64,000 nucleotides of DNA from Gigantopelta aegis (GCF_016097555.1 NC_054704.1:46149026-46213025); one strand, 5' to 3'; positions 46,457 through 60,365 are shown, numbered from the stretch's first letter. Numbers and translations: made by a program. The notes: a model not told the origin generated them from the letters alone.

Positions 46457-47239
46457 TTAAAGAGACATTCCTGAGTTTGCTGCATTGTAAGATGTTTCCA
46501 ATTAATAAAATATTTCTACGATTAAACTTACATATTAAATATATTTTTTTGTTTAGAATATCAGTGTCTGTATATTCCATGTGTTTCTGGTCGTCTTAAT
46601 ATTTGTAAGAAACCCAAATTGGAGTTTGTGTTTAAATAATTTCGTACGTACGAAAAAACTATATTTTAGGAAATATGATGAAATTTAACCTAGTATAAAT
46701 ATTAGAACGATCACGAACACGTTTAATATACAGCCAGTAATATTTTATGAAGAAAAATATATTTGCTATGTAATTACAATCGTTAAAAAGTCTCCGTTGG
46801 TCGATAAACCGGCCTCGGTGGCGTCGCGGTTAGGCCACCGGTCTACAGGCTGGTAGGTACTGGGTTCGGATCCCAGTCGAAGCATGGGATTTTTAATCCA
46901 GATACCGACTCCAAACCCCGAGTGAGTGCTCCGCAAGGCTCAATGGGTAGGTGTACCGACCAGTGATCCATAACTGGTTCAACAAAGGCCATGGTTTGTG
47001 CTATCCTGCCTGTGGGAAGCGCAAATAAAAGATCCCTTGCTGCTAATCGGAAAGAGTAGCCCATGTAGTGGCGACAGCGGGTTTCCTGTCAAAATCTGTG
47101 TGGTCTTTAACCATATGTCTGACGCCATATAACCGTAAATAAAATGTGTTGAGTGCGTCATTAAATAAAACATTTTTCTTTCTTTCTGTTAGTCGATAAC
47201 GTCTTAAAAAGTGAAGCAAACTCAGGAATGTCCCTTTAA
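46457..47239. mobile_element. TTAA-flanked foldback MITE with SINE inserted
   Basis: The ends TTAAAGAGACATTCCTGAGT and, inverted, TTAAAGGGACATTCCTGAGT are at TTAA sites. The two halves are mirror images about TTTCGTACGTACGAAA (46643-46658). A SINE at 46807-47192 interrupts the right arm, with GTTGGTCGATAA before it and GTTAGTCGATAA after it. Confidence 0.85.
46807..47192 (+). mobile_element. Chimeric SINE: CCGGCC head on a type 1 tail
   Basis: The head CCGGCCTCGGTGGCGTCGCG with B box GGTTCGGATCCC differs wholly from the GGGACGTAGCCC head. From GGTTTGTGCTATCCTGCCTG onward it carries the usual centre end and type 1 tail. Confidence 0.85.
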
Positions 47240-47252
47240 TAAGTAGTTTCAT

Positions 47253-47562
47253 GGGGCGGGATGTAGCCCAGTGGTAAAGCGCTCACTTGATGCTCGGTCG
47301 GTTTGGGACCGATCCCTGTCGGTGGGCCCATTGGGCTGTTTCTCGTTCCAGCCAGTGCATCACGACTGGTATATCAAAGGCCGTGGTATGTGCTATTCTG
47401 CCTGTGGGATGGTGCATATAAAAGATCCTTTGCTACTAAAGAAAAAATATAGTAGGTTTCCCCTCTAAGACAATGTCAAAATGACAAAAATTATGTTTGA
47501 CATTCAATAGCCGATGAATCAATGTGCTCTAGTGGTGTCGTTAAACAAAACAAACTTTAAAT
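47253..47562 (+). mobile_element. SINE, tail type 2, full length
   Basis: Head GGGATGTAGCCCAGTGGTAA, intact centre, and type 2 tail ending TCGTTAAACAAAACAAAC. Confidence 0.9.
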
Positions 47563-47899
47563 ACTTTCATTTTAACTCGAAGAAAATGTTTGTTTTTTGT
47601 TTTTTTATAACAGTAATAGACTTAACAAGGTGACATTTGCGTATACTGAATACACACGAACAAACTTTTTATTCAGTGGTATATACTTTAATTTTAAATA
47701 ATTTCAGGTGTATATTTAAGACTAGCCTTTTAAGACTGGGCCTAAACTGTTGAAATCCCCTTTAGTATGACATCTTTATCTTCTGTATTTGTCATTGCAG
47801 CACTTGAGGAGAGGCAATGTGCGAGGCCAGCATCCATGGAGACGTAGTCGCAATCCGAAAAAGATGATGAACAAGATCGATATGTAGTTCGATAATAAA

Positions 47900-48115
47900 T
47901 TTACAACTGTGCTTTTATTACTGTGCTTAATGACATTGGCCCAACGTTGTGACAACGTTGGGCCAAATATATAACGCGGTATGAAAATGTTGGCACAACG
48001 TTGGTACACCGTTGGTCAACGTGGAATTACCAACATGGAGCGGCAGTCTATATTGGTCCAACGGTACGGTTTAGGTTGGGCCAACCATGGTGTGCTATCT
48101 GGGTTACAATTAATG
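47900..48115. repeat. CCAACGTTG-rich repeat
   Basis: CCAACGTTG or its close variants (CAACGTTGG) recur several times over 47940-48070. The region ends with GTGTGCTATCTGGGTTA, which resembles the end of a dispersed invertebrate repeat. Class uncertain. Confidence 0.4.
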
Positions 48116-48445
48116 TTTTGTTTAAATTGGGCCCAGACTAAAGTTATGATGAAATGGACTAAATGTCCATACTCTGTTAATCCAATTTATGTCGCAAATT
48201 TTGTCCAATGGATTGTGAAAAAAAAAGAAAAAAAGAAAAGAAAAAAGAATAAAGGGACAGATTATATGGTTAGTAAAGATTTTTTTATTTTTGTCAGGGT
48301 GAACAGTAAGTCACTTACTCGCTTATACTCACGGAAAATGAACAATCAAGTGTATATTAATATTTGAGCAATAGCTCGAGTTTCAACCGATATGTATTAA
48401 TTAACGTCAATTAATGTTACCATGGTGTCTTGCCACATAATTAAA

Positions 48446-48853
48446 GGTGTATACTACAGTTTTCAAAGCCCATAGTAACATATGTGGCTAAAACTCCTAC
48501 CTGCAGCGTATCAATCGATATATACACCACGGATATAAATACTACCACCCCTTACCCTTAAAGTGAATCAGAAAAAAAAATGGGGTCACGCTGCTCATTT
48601 TAGAGATTATGGGTAGCGTATTTAAATACCCTATTTCCGCAAAAAATCCGAGTATTTTCTTTTTACAGGTACCCCATACATATTTTAAGCTTCAAGCACA
48701 AGGCTACTTGACACGGTGGTACATTTTTGCCCAGATGAAACTGTTTTTTACAGCTAACACACTCGCATTTATCATCAATCACAGGACTTGTGCTATTAAC
48801 GGCTCTATCAACGGCTGTTCACCCAGCTGGATGCTATTTGGTTTAGTACTACC
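48446..48853 (+). mobile_element. 408-bp non-autonomous element, 5-bp duplication TTAAA
   Basis: Ends GGTGTATACTAC and, inverted, GGTAGTACTAAACC. TTAAA lies on each side (48441-48445 and 48854-48858). Relative of 7668-8118, and it shares its first 140 bp with 61353-61490. Confidence 0.75.
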
Positions 48854-48858
48854 TTAAA

Positions 48859-49278
48859 TACAAAACATTTGCATTGCTTTGCTTCTACCGTTGCTTTGGT
48901 TCTATAATACCGTTTTTGAATACGGTTAAACTGGGAATTAATTTTGTGAATGACCCAGTAAGGCCCTTCCTAGTTAAAAGTCTAAAATAGAGGTCATTAA
49001 AATAATAATAATAATAAATTAAAAATAATAATAAAAAGAAGGAAAAAGAAAAATTAAGACAGAATAATGTACCATGTACCAGTCTTCTAAATTCCAGTGT
49101 TTCGTGTAAATAGATTGTTAAACATCATACTGCAAAACGTTGATCATTTCCCTGAAGTTATTAACCTGTAAACAGTTAATATCACCTTACCCCTAATGTT
49201 AAATGTTACAGTATGTTACTGTAAATTGTGAGACAATAATGAATTGCGCCTACGTAAAATTTGCTTTATTTTTAAGTA
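48859..49278. other. No gene seen
   Basis: Unassigned AT-rich sequence with an ATA/AAT-rich run at about 49000-49045. Confidence 0.4.
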
Positions 49279-49535
49279 GAGGCGGGACGTAGCCCAGTGG
49301 TAAAGAGCTCGCTGGGATCGATCTTCATCGCTAAGACCCATTGACCTATTTCTCGTTCCAGCCAGTACACTACGACTGGTATATCAAATGCCGTAGTAGG
49401 TGTTATCCTGTCTGTGGGATGGTGCATATAAAAGATAACTTGCTATTAATGGGGGAAAAAATGTAGCTGGTTTTCTCTCTAAGACCGTATGTGAAAATTA
49501 CCAAATGTTTGACATATGCTCTAGTGGTGTTGTTA
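49279..49535 (+). mobile_element. SINE, tail type 2, shortened head and tail
   Basis: Head GGGACGTAGCCCAGTGGTAA with a deletion before the B box, centre, and type 2 tail lacking its middle. Confidence 0.8.
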
Positions 49536-49589
49536 CATTTTAGTATGTAACAGTGTTAAACGATGCAAGCACAACACAAGATCACTCCA

Positions 49590-49750
49590 ACCTTTCTGCA
49601 CCGCCTGTAAGAAGACTGCCACTCTCCAAGGACCGTCTTAAAATATTGAAATCACTGTGGGAAACACCAGCCCTGGCAGCTGGGTTTTCCTTTTCAAAAC
49701 CTCAATATCAACGAGGCTGCGAACCCAGCAAAATAATTTTAATTTTTCTT
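49590..49750 (+). repeat. Single diverged copy of the 123-bp repeat core with flank
   Basis: CAAGGACCGTCTTAAAATAT and CACCAGCCCTGGCAGCTGGG through CCCAGCAAAATAATTT match 30740-30900 in order. Confidence 0.65.
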
Positions 49751-49935
49751 TTACCAAAGGACACTTTAGTACTTCGCAAACTACGACAGATGATTTAATG
49801 TTTTAGCTTGTCTTCCGTGTATTGACCACACTAAATTAATCAATGCCCCCAAGCCCATTTTCCAGTCCATAGGTACCCCCCATATTCAAATAACAACCCC
49901 GGGGTAATGCTGAGGTTATCTGTATCTATATCTGT

Positions 49936-50165
<230 letters not shown>

Positions 50166-50280
50166 TGGACAAAGAAACAAAAACACATACAATAACCCTG
50201 GTTTTTTATACAAATATGGCAGTTGCAAAACAATAACTACTTTTTGTAGAAAGTGGACAATGGCCCACCACAACAAAATA

Positions 50281-50394
50281 GGGAGAGAGAGAGAGGAGGG
50301 AGAGAGAGACAGAGAGAGGAGGAAGAGACAGAGAGAGGAAGGAGGGAGAGAGAGAGAGAGAGAAAGAGAGACAGAGAGACAGAGGGAGAGAGAA
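50281..50394. repeat. (GA)n-rich tract
   Basis: GAGA repeats with GGA and ACAGA interruptions. Confidence 0.9.
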
Positions 50395-50684
50395 TACCCA
50401 ACATCATTATATATCTTTTAATTTTTCTGTACTTTGTTACTAAGAAATATTTAACGATTATAAAACAAGCTCAGAAACATTCTGTTGTCATTTGTTTTGG
50501 ATCGTATGATAATTTGCTTAGACTACTGTATTGTAAGTTGATGTTACCAAGGTGACTTAAAACATCAATGCAAAGCTCTTGCAGTTTTCAAAACAAATTT
50601 ATAATACCGATAATAGGTCCATCCTTGCCAACGGTTGATATGGAAATTAATGTTATGTTTGATCAAGAGGTTAGGGACCTGTAT

Positions 50685-50886
50685 CAGAGGTGGATCTAAG
50701 GGGGGCCCCCAAGAGCCGGGGGCTCCAAGAGCCCAGGGCCCCCTAAATTTTGCACCAGTTATAATTGTATTATATATTAATTTTCATTTTTTTTACTATC
50801 CCCTCCAAACCTCTCCTAAAGTTCCATTGGCATTCCGCCTCATGTCATTGGGGCACCCCTAAATGGATTTTCTGGATCCACCACTG
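50685..50886. mobile_element. G-tract MITE (CAGNGGNGGATC family), copy 3, whole
   Basis: Starts CAGAGGTGGATCTAAGGGGG and ends TGGATCCACCACTG. TGTAT flanks both sides (50680-50684 and 50887-50891). Confidence 0.8.
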
Positions 50887-51332
50887 TGTATTGTTAAATC
50901 AATGTTTTAGATTCAAATCCAGATATAAGTAATATACCTATCAAGGTAAAACAAAATTACCCCAATCTCCGAAAAGTGACCTTTTTGTCCAACTACATCA
51001 CTATACCCCAATTACTTTTTGAAAACCCACATTTTCCCATCCTGTAATTTTCGGCTTGTACAACTGTTACAGGAATAGCTTCCCATACTGTACACTGCCA
51101 TAACATTTTAAGAGTCTTTCAATGTAGTGTTGATAATAGTTTTCTTTACATTGTTGTTCTGCTATATGCAGAATTTTGGCATACAATGGACTATATTTTG
51201 AATTTTAATCTGACCTCCATCGATATATAGAATAACGGATTCTACATGGAATACATCAGAAGTTGTCAGTGTCAATTCCAGAATTAAATTAAAATTTTGT
51301 TTTGTTTAACGACACCACCAGAGAAATTAGAA

Positions 51333-51645
51333 AAAAAGAAATGTTTTTATTTAACGATGCACTCAACACATTTTATTTACGGTTATATGGTGTCAGACAT
51401 ATGGTTAAGGACCATACAGATTTTGAGAGGAAACCCGCTGTCGCCACTACATGGGCTACTCTTTCCGATTAGCAGCAAGGGATCTTTTATTTGTGCTTCC
51501 CACAGACAGGATAGCACAAACCATGGCCTTTGTTGAACCAGTTATGGATCACTGGTCGGTGCAAGTCGTTTACACCTACCCACTGAGCCTTTCACTCAGG
51601 GTTTGGAGTCGGTATCTGGATTAAAAATCCCATGCCTCCATTGTA
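51333..51645 (-). mobile_element. Chimeric SINE (CCGGCC head type), head truncated
   Basis: Minus-strand type 1 tail, then the CCGGCC-type body (GGTTTGGAGTCGGTATCTGG on the plus strand), stopping before the head. A type 2 tail end (GTTTTGTTTAACGACACCAC) lies just left at 51297-51325. It is about 150 bp beyond the WDR36 stop. Confidence 0.8.
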
Positions 51646-51777
51646 CTTGATTATGAAACCGGTACTCAATTAATTGGTTAAATGATTCAAGCATGTGCCT
51701 AATGCATAATGAATGCGATTAATGGAAACATCACTAATTACTAGTGAGTGACACAACATAAAAACTGCAAATATTGA

Positions 51778-51783
51778 TTTATT
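51778..51783 (-). promoter_or_regulatory. Candidate polyadenylation signal of WDR36
   Basis: AATAAA reads on the minus strand only 9 bases after the WDR36 stop codon. If it is used, the 3' UTR is only a few tens of bases long. This is motif evidence only. Confidence 0.4.
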
Positions 51784-51791
51784 TAAAAAAG

Positions 51792-54700
51792 TCAAACGGT
51801 GGCGCTCCTCAGATATGTAACAATGCAGAGTGATTGCAAGAACATGGTCTGTAGTTTGTTCCAGGTTTCAGAGTGGGTCTCAGCAAGTTTCATAACCTCT
51901 TCTGTGAGACTAGCTTCGCTTGCTATGAGGTCTGTGTGTAGCTGGAAAAATATAAAAACAAGTCCAACTATCTGTTATATTTCTACGTTTGCACTATACA
52001 AGTTACTTCAGGCTTTTTGTAAAATATTAATTTCACTTTTTTCAGTTTTTGTATGTAATTGCTTCTGAATTTACGAAAGGTAAATAGACTAGTCACTTGA
52101 AACTTTCCAAAAACAGCTGTGTGTATTCAGTAATTTATGACAGACGCAGGTTTAGGTATACTCACAAAAGAGTTATTTTGTATGGCATCTAAAATAAACA
52201 CGTGATGACTATCTTTTGTAAATTTGGCTCCAGCCACTTCATGAGCTACTCTTTTCAATTAGCAGCAAGGGGTCTTTTATATGCACCATCCCACAGACAA
52301 GATAGCACATACCACGGCCTTTGATGTACCAGTCGTGTGGCACTGGCTGGAGCGAGAAATAGCCCAATGGGCCCACTGACGGGGATCGATCCTAAACCGA
52401 CCGCGCATCAAGCGAGTGCTTTACCACTAGGCTACATCTCGCCCTCTATTTTAAAACTAGAGTCACAACTACTTTAATATTCTCTTTACCTATGATTAGG
52501 AAAACTAATAATAATTACAAGCATTCTGAGGGTACTGCTATAGCAATACATGTCCCCTACCGGGCCTAAATTCAAGGGTGATAACTCTGTGAACAATGGG
52601 TAAATTGCCATTTAAGTCCAACTTGATCTGTAACAGAACAAGATTATAAGACTCCATCATATGCTGTGATGTTGGACAGAAAAGTACACCTGAGTAGGTG
52701 GAAATTTCGACCTAGGATGAGGCTTGCCAATGTATGTATGTATGTATGTCTGTCTCTCTGTCTGTCTGTACTGATGTATGAATATATATATATGTATCTG
52801 TTTGAGCAATGAATGTACATCTGTTTAAAAGTAAAATTATCATTTAGAAATACTAAAACATTTATATTAGTTCCTTATAATAAATCAATACTAGTAACTG
52901 AGAATATGTAATTTGTATTACCTTCAAAAACAGTCCTAAGTACGCCTGGGCCAGCTCAAAGTTGTTGTTTGTTGACAAGACGTATTTGATGAAGTTCATG
53001 AAGTGATCCATCAACTCAATGCTTCCACCGCCTTCTGGTGACAGAGATCGCATCTCCAGGTCTATCGCAGACGGACCCAGCTCTTTTAACCTCGACAAAA
53101 CGGGAGCAACTGAAACATCACAAAATAAAACGGTACACATCATGTTGTCATTTGAGATGTTCTGTTATTCAGGGCTTCTAGATCATGGTAGCCCCACTCC
53201 AATGGCTAGTGATATTCATTGTTGGGCTAGTAAATAACTACTATTTCCATGCCTGACGGCTTGTGAAAAAAAGTTGTCAAATGCTGCATTTGGTAAATAT
53301 GAATATCCTGCCCCCAATCTTAGTGTTTTTAATCACTAGTTCCGTATTTAGGTCACATATCTGATTATTACTAATACTATTAGTAAAATTGTAGTAAGTA
53401 AAGTGGGCTAGTAAATTTTTAATCGTGGCTAGTAAATTTTTTAAATCACTGATCCCATGGCTAGTGGATTTTGTACACATTCTAGAAGCCCTGTGTTATC
53501 AACATGGAGCATAGGCGTACAGGCTCTCATTTTTGTAAGGGGGGGGGGGGGGGGGGGGGGGGGGGCAGGCTGACTTTTGCCTGAATTAAACGAAAATGCA
53601 TGAATATGGATATCAACATTTATTCATATTAGCATTACTACCAAAAAGCTATATAGGGTTGCAAATGAACCACTACGCATTTTTACATGGATTACAACTA
53701 ATTTAGAGGGTAGAATGATGGAAATACATGGTAAAAAGGCTTCAGTTTATCACATTTTGCCCGAATATCTGTATAATTTTTGCCCGAATTTGACGTTTTG
53801 CTCCAGAAGTAGGGGGACAGTTGCCCCTGCTCCCCCGTCTTGTATGCTTATGTCATGGAGTCCTGACTGATTTTGTCATGGACATTATGTTGGGCTATTG
53901 ACATCTTCTAGTTAACAAAATGGGGTTTTCTATACACAATTTCACTGGGTTTTTATTTATATACCAGCATAGACAAAAAACGGTGACATTAATTTAGATC
54001 TTCCAGTTAGAAGAATAGAATACTCTCTTCACACTTATTCAACTGCGTTTGAGAAATACCAATCATGGACTCACTGACTGAGTAGAACTGGGGGGATAAT
54101 ATTATTCCACCAAGGGAAGCTGATCTTACATAGAGGATTCGTCACGAGTATTTTTTTAATATAGAAAATATCAACTGAGTCTACGTCAATCGTTATTTGT
54201 CAAGGCTCTGCTCGTAACATCTGAAAATTATTTCACTCAGGACAAACATAATATGAAATGGAATCTTGTTTAATAATTAATATCTTACAATTATTATCAA
54301 TATTTTTGCAAGTGTACAAATGTACTCATTTTGCTATGCAAACCCAAACCCCACTTTGTCAGTGATAGCTCTAACCAACTATTCCACCATTTCACCCAAT
54401 CAGTGTATTCACCAAGTTGGTGGTATGTAAGTGATTTATTTGGGGATATTAGAAATAGTAACCCTTTTCTTTGTTTTGTTCCTGAATTGACTGCTAGGTT
54501 AAGTCAATGTTCAAAGGGAGGGAACTAGCTCCAATAAATATGGTCCAACAACAGAGCCGACCCATGCATCTACAATCAAAAGCCAGATCATGTAACATGT
54601 TGTTTAAATCCTATATTTTACGAAGAATTACTTTTCTTTTCCAACCCCTTGAAGTAAAGAGTGGAATATTTTCATTGGGCCATTTATATATCGCAAAACA

Positions 54701-57700
54701 TTTATACTGATGCAGTTTCTTTCTCAATTGTTGACAGGCCATTTTTGAGGATTTAAACAAATGAATGAAATGTTTTAATAAATGTACTTACATTGACCTG
54801 AAGCCCCACACTCCTGTAATAATCTGCCCAGTTCAGAGAGTGGCTGTAGTCTGGCAGTTATCACATGCGACTTCTTCACCTGCAATGTAATATATCATTA
54901 CATGGGGTAGAATTGTTGTCACTCTCAGTCTCTCAGTCTCTTTCTCTTACACGCATGTACACAGACAAATACACAAAGAATTCAAAATTAAATGCATGGC
55001 TCTCCCTGTGCATTGCCAAGTAAGCCAAAATTCTCTCAGTTTATGGCTCTCACACACACGTACGCATGCACACACACAAAAACACACAAACAGTTTAATT
55101 AAATTAAATGCAGGGCTTACCTGTACATTGCACAATTAGTCAATTGATAATTCTTATACAAAGTGGCTAATAAAATTTTCCTTAAATTAACCACATTTTA
55201 ATAATTTTTAAGGAAACACTATATCTGAAAATAGGCTAATGCAAAAATGAGCCATGAAATAATATTTGCCAGAGAAAGTAATTCCCACTTATTATAATTC
55301 TTGAAGAAGGGAATTATTGGTAGTTAAAAAGAAACAAATAGGTATAGTTATTGTATCTTGTTTTCATTCATACTATGAATGTTTTGTCTTCAAAAGATCC
55401 TTTTTCCTTTTTTCTTTCAAACCGAGAATAACCTAATGTAATCTCTTTATAAAATTTGTTAATTCATCAGTTTTCATTTCTGTAAACAGAATCAAGTTCA
55501 GAAGGACAAGTGATCACGGTTGTTTGCTAGACTGGTCTTTGTGCCTAACATTAAATGAATGTAATGTTATAGAAAATGATGGTACCAATAAAGCTGTTCG
55601 CTTAACATACACAGTAAACTTACAGTCTTACTACATCTTTTCATTAGCACTTTCACACAGGACAATCTTTGATATACTGACTGTGGAGCACTGGTTGGGA
55701 TAGGAAAAAAAGCCCAATGTGTCCACCAAGGGTTTTTAATCTTACAACCCAAGCACTCTACTCACTGAGATAGATCCTGTCCTGTCTCCATCGTACGTCC
55801 TGTGATGCCTAATGGGATGGATTTTTCCCCAGTACCTAATAACACTGACAATATGGAATTACCTCAGTCCTGTCACTATCATCTTCTGGAGCCGCAAACC
55901 TCGGCTGCAGACCTGCAATGGTTGGAAGGAAGAATGGGGCTGCCTTTGGTGCTTTTGGTGGCTCCTTTGGCTTGTTACGGCTCTGAATTTAAGCAAATGT
56001 TAATAAATATTAGCTGAATAAGAATCTTATACATAAAAGGTTAATTTGCACAGTACAGTGATATTCCTCAAAAGCAAATCCTCAATAAGTTGGAATTCCC
56101 TTAAAACTGGACCTTTTTCAGTCCTTTTATTCCTACAGAACAGAACCTCTCTAAACAGAACATCCCTTAAAACCAATAAATTGGAATTCTCTAAAACAAA
56201 CCTTTTTCAGTCCTTTCTTTAAATATTCATACAGAACAGAACCTCTCTAAACAGGATACCCCTTAAAAGCAGACTTTTTACAAAGTACTGTCAGTATCTG
56301 GTTTAGAAGAGTTTCACTGTATTTTATAACTCACAAGTTAATGCTTATGAAAGGAAAAGAAAGGAATATTTGTTACTGATACCTCAGCACATTTCTAAAC
56401 TTGGAAAATATAGACAGTAGCATATGATAAACTGAAACACAAATTGTATTTAAAGTTGTGATACATGATTTCAGAAAACTACAAATAGTGCAAACTTAGA
56501 GTAACTTACAATTATATTAATGTGGAAAAAAGCCCTTGAGATAATCAGTTAAATCATACTGGTTCATGGTCCATTCCTTGACACGGCGAGGTAGCCTGCA
56601 TGTCTCAGTGACTCGGAGAGCTAAGCCAGCTGGAGCATCAGCTCCTGGTAGAGTCACCCAAGCTGGACTGGTCAAAGGGTAGAGACTAGACTAATATTGA
56701 ACGGACAGAGGACGTGAATCAAGAAAGACAACTGTCTAGGAGAAGCAAACTCCAAAATCCAAACTGTGCTGGAGAGGCTCAGAATCCTAGTAAGGAAACT
56801 CTCCTAGGAGAAGGAAGATTCCAAACTCAAACCAAGTCCACTAAGTCAGAATACAGAAGCTATGCATAAGCATTAGCGTGGAAACCGAAAAGAAATGTTT
56901 GTACATGCACCAAGCTCTAAGATCATCGATCATCATACTGGTTTGCGAGGTCCAACCCATGATTGTACCAAATGCCTGGTAAATGGGTTATCATTTCATC
57001 ATTAATTTCAGGCAATAAGGAAAGAAGAAATATTTTATTTAATGACGTACACTCAACACATTTTAATTAAGGCTATATGGTGTCAGACATACTGTTAAGG
57101 ACCACACAGATAATGAGAGGGGAAACCTGATAACACCACTCAATGGGCTACTCTTTCTCATTAGCAACAAGGGATCCTTTACACCAGTCATGAAGTACTG
57201 GCGGGAACGAAAAATAGCACAATAGGCCCACTGACAGGGATCGATTCTAAATTGATCGTGGATCAGGCAAGCTCTTTACTATCAGGCTATGTCCTGTCCT
57301 GCCAATAAGGAAAGACAAATGGTAAAAAAGATACACTATATAACTCAGTACCCTGATAACGTCCAAGTTCAAAAGATTCTTCCATCTTGAGTTGGGTAGA
57401 AGCGACAAAGTGACGAGCTCATCAGAAATCTGACTCGGTGACTTGAACTTGGATTTCTCATAGTCTGTAACATCTTGGGAATCTTCATCTTGATCTGTCA
57501 AATAACATTCAAAATATGAAATGTTAATAATTTATAAAAGAAACAATCTACCAGTTGTCTTGTTTTTAATATTACAGATTTAAAAACACAATTTTGTTTT
57601 TTGTTTTTTTGTTAATCCAACTGGCCCCTTTCCTTTCTCTCCTTTGATTTTCATCTCATTTCTTCCAGATCTGGTAACTCCTATCTTTCAACTTCTTTTG

Positions 57701-60288
57701 CTGTCCACCTCCACATTCTAGTCCTTGTCTCTTCAACCGAGACAGATTTTTCTATCAATATTCCTTTTTTCAATCTTACACAACATAACAAATTCATTCA
57801 AATCATACAGATAGTCAAATTTGTTTAGCAACTACAAACATTTTTAAAATATCCACTAGAAATAATTAAGAGAGAAAATGTTAAGCTGGAGACTAATTCA
57901 CTAAATTGTTTATAAATGTGAGTTTAAGAGAGCTTTGTGAATTAGATCCCAGATCTCTGTAGTCAAGTAGCTTGATCACATTTTAATATAGATCAATGCT
58001 TGGTTATTTAAAAATTCCCAAACCATTCCTTCCTTGAATATTGCTCCAAACAGCACCCAATTAAAAGAAGCATTCAGAGAGTACGCCTAAAGGAGTACTT
58101 GTCCCATTCCAAGCCCAACACATTTTCTTATCTCCTAAGTTCAAGGGGCATAACTGTGAAAAATGGGTAAATCGCCATGAAAGTTGAACTGTACATGATA
58201 AAGCTAATAGACAAAATTCCATCTCAATATCTTCAGACATGACAAACAAACAAAAGTTTGGAAAACAAATTTTCGCAACTCTTAAGTCCAAAGGTCATAT
58301 ATCTGTCAAAAATGGGTAAATTATTATGAAAGTCAAACTTGATCTGTCATGGTATATGATAAAGCTATAAACAAAATTTCAGCTCAATACTGTGAATAAA
58401 ACATCTGGAAAACTAAGTGGGACAGACAGAAGGACCGAGACGAAACCTATAGTCCCCTCTCCAGTTGGACAGGTAATGAACTAATAAAAACAGTAAAAAT
58501 TGAAATGTACCAGTATGACTGTAATACGTAGATGGCAGATCAAGTAGTTTTGGTTCAAAGTTGGCTGGTAAGGGACTGAGTGACACAAAGGAATACAGCG
58601 TCATGTTGGACCACAGATACACGCCGACATCATCAACATGGGCCGTCACCAGGAAATCTCCCGTCGGAGACATGCTCAAGGAAGATACGGCTTTGTCCAC
58701 CAGAAAACAATCTATCAGTCTGTAAGAAAAAAAAAAATCATGTGTTTTGTTTTGTTTAATGACACTTCTAGATCACATTCATTGATTAATCACTGTCTAT
58801 AGGATGTCAACTATTTGATTATTCCGACTCATAACCTTCACAGGATACTACATTTTTCCATTAACCGGCCTCAGTGGTGCAGTGTTTAAGCCATTAGACT
58901 ACAGGCTGGTAGGTACAGGGTTCGCAGCCTGGTACCGACTCCACCCAGAGTGAGTTCTTAAGGGCTCAATGGGTGGATGTAAGGCCACTACACCCTCTTC
59001 TCTCACACTAACCAACTAACCTACTGTCCTGGACAGATAGCTGAGGTGTGTGCCCAGGACAGCGTGCTTGAACCTTAATTGGATATAAGCATGAAAATAA
59101 GTTGAAATAATAATTTTTCATTAACAGCAAGGGATTTTTTTTATACACACTTTCCCATTAACAGGACAGAAAGAAAAATCAAATGCAGTAATGGAAAGAC
59201 AATGTGACAGATATTTACACTCAGTGGTGACTGTGTACTATTAATAAGCTGTTTCAAAATGCATGTAGATTTAGAAATGTTTGAATTGGTTGATAGTTAA
59301 TTTTATTTCCCATGTAAATTACGCAAGAAGAACTCGAAAATTTGCATTGAAAGATTGTAATATTATTAGACTATCTTAGTGATTGCAAAAAAAATTCTTG
59401 AAAGTCCTAAGCAAGGTAATGAAAAATACCCTTAAAAAGTTTGAAAGTCATCTTTTTTTTTTAATAATAATACCAAAGTGTATGAAACCTGGTAAACTAA
59501 GTAAAGCAAGAGACAACAGTAGGCACAAATAAGGTCAGTATTATGTAATTAAGGGAAGCAGGTACATGTCAAGCCATAAAAGGGATAAATATAGAACTGA
59601 TTTTTATACAGTGTTACAATTGTACTTGGCAGTATGTTTTAATTACACAATCTATATAATAAAAGTCTGTGAATATTAATTTTTCATAACCCAACTCAAA
59701 ATTCCATGACTTTTCAAGATTTCCAAAACCAGTATGATGCCCATTTTCCAAGTCTTAACAGAACTGCTACAAAATTCAAACTGATATGTGAATTAACATA
59801 ATTATTGGTGAGTGTAGCCTATAATTTAAAATAATTTTTCAGTTAGCACTTACTTTCCAGACGGCAGATCCCAAGTTCTAATTGAAGAGTCCATAGCTGC
59901 AGAGATCAACCACCTAGAATCTGAGCTGAATGTCTAAAACAAACACAATTAATCCGTAGAAACAACGTGGCTTTTTTTTGTTTTTCAAAATAAATTTTTT
60001 AAGATAAAAAAAAAAAAAAGTTTAAGATCAGTCCTTGTAATATTCCAAAATACTTAAATGTAAAAGAAAATTGCAAGAACAAATAATCTATACAAGCTAC
60101 CAAAGGGAGTCTACTGGTTTTTATTTCTGTATTTCTGTACAATGCTAGAAATGTGAATTAGACAATTTAATACAGTATAATGTAGTGGTGTTAGAGGACT
60201 GATTAATATGAAAAAATTCGTTGGTTGGGTTTTACAATATCTAGTCTAAATCATAAATCATGTGGGTTTGTGCTTGTATATATGGTTA

Positions 60289-60365
<77 letters not shown>

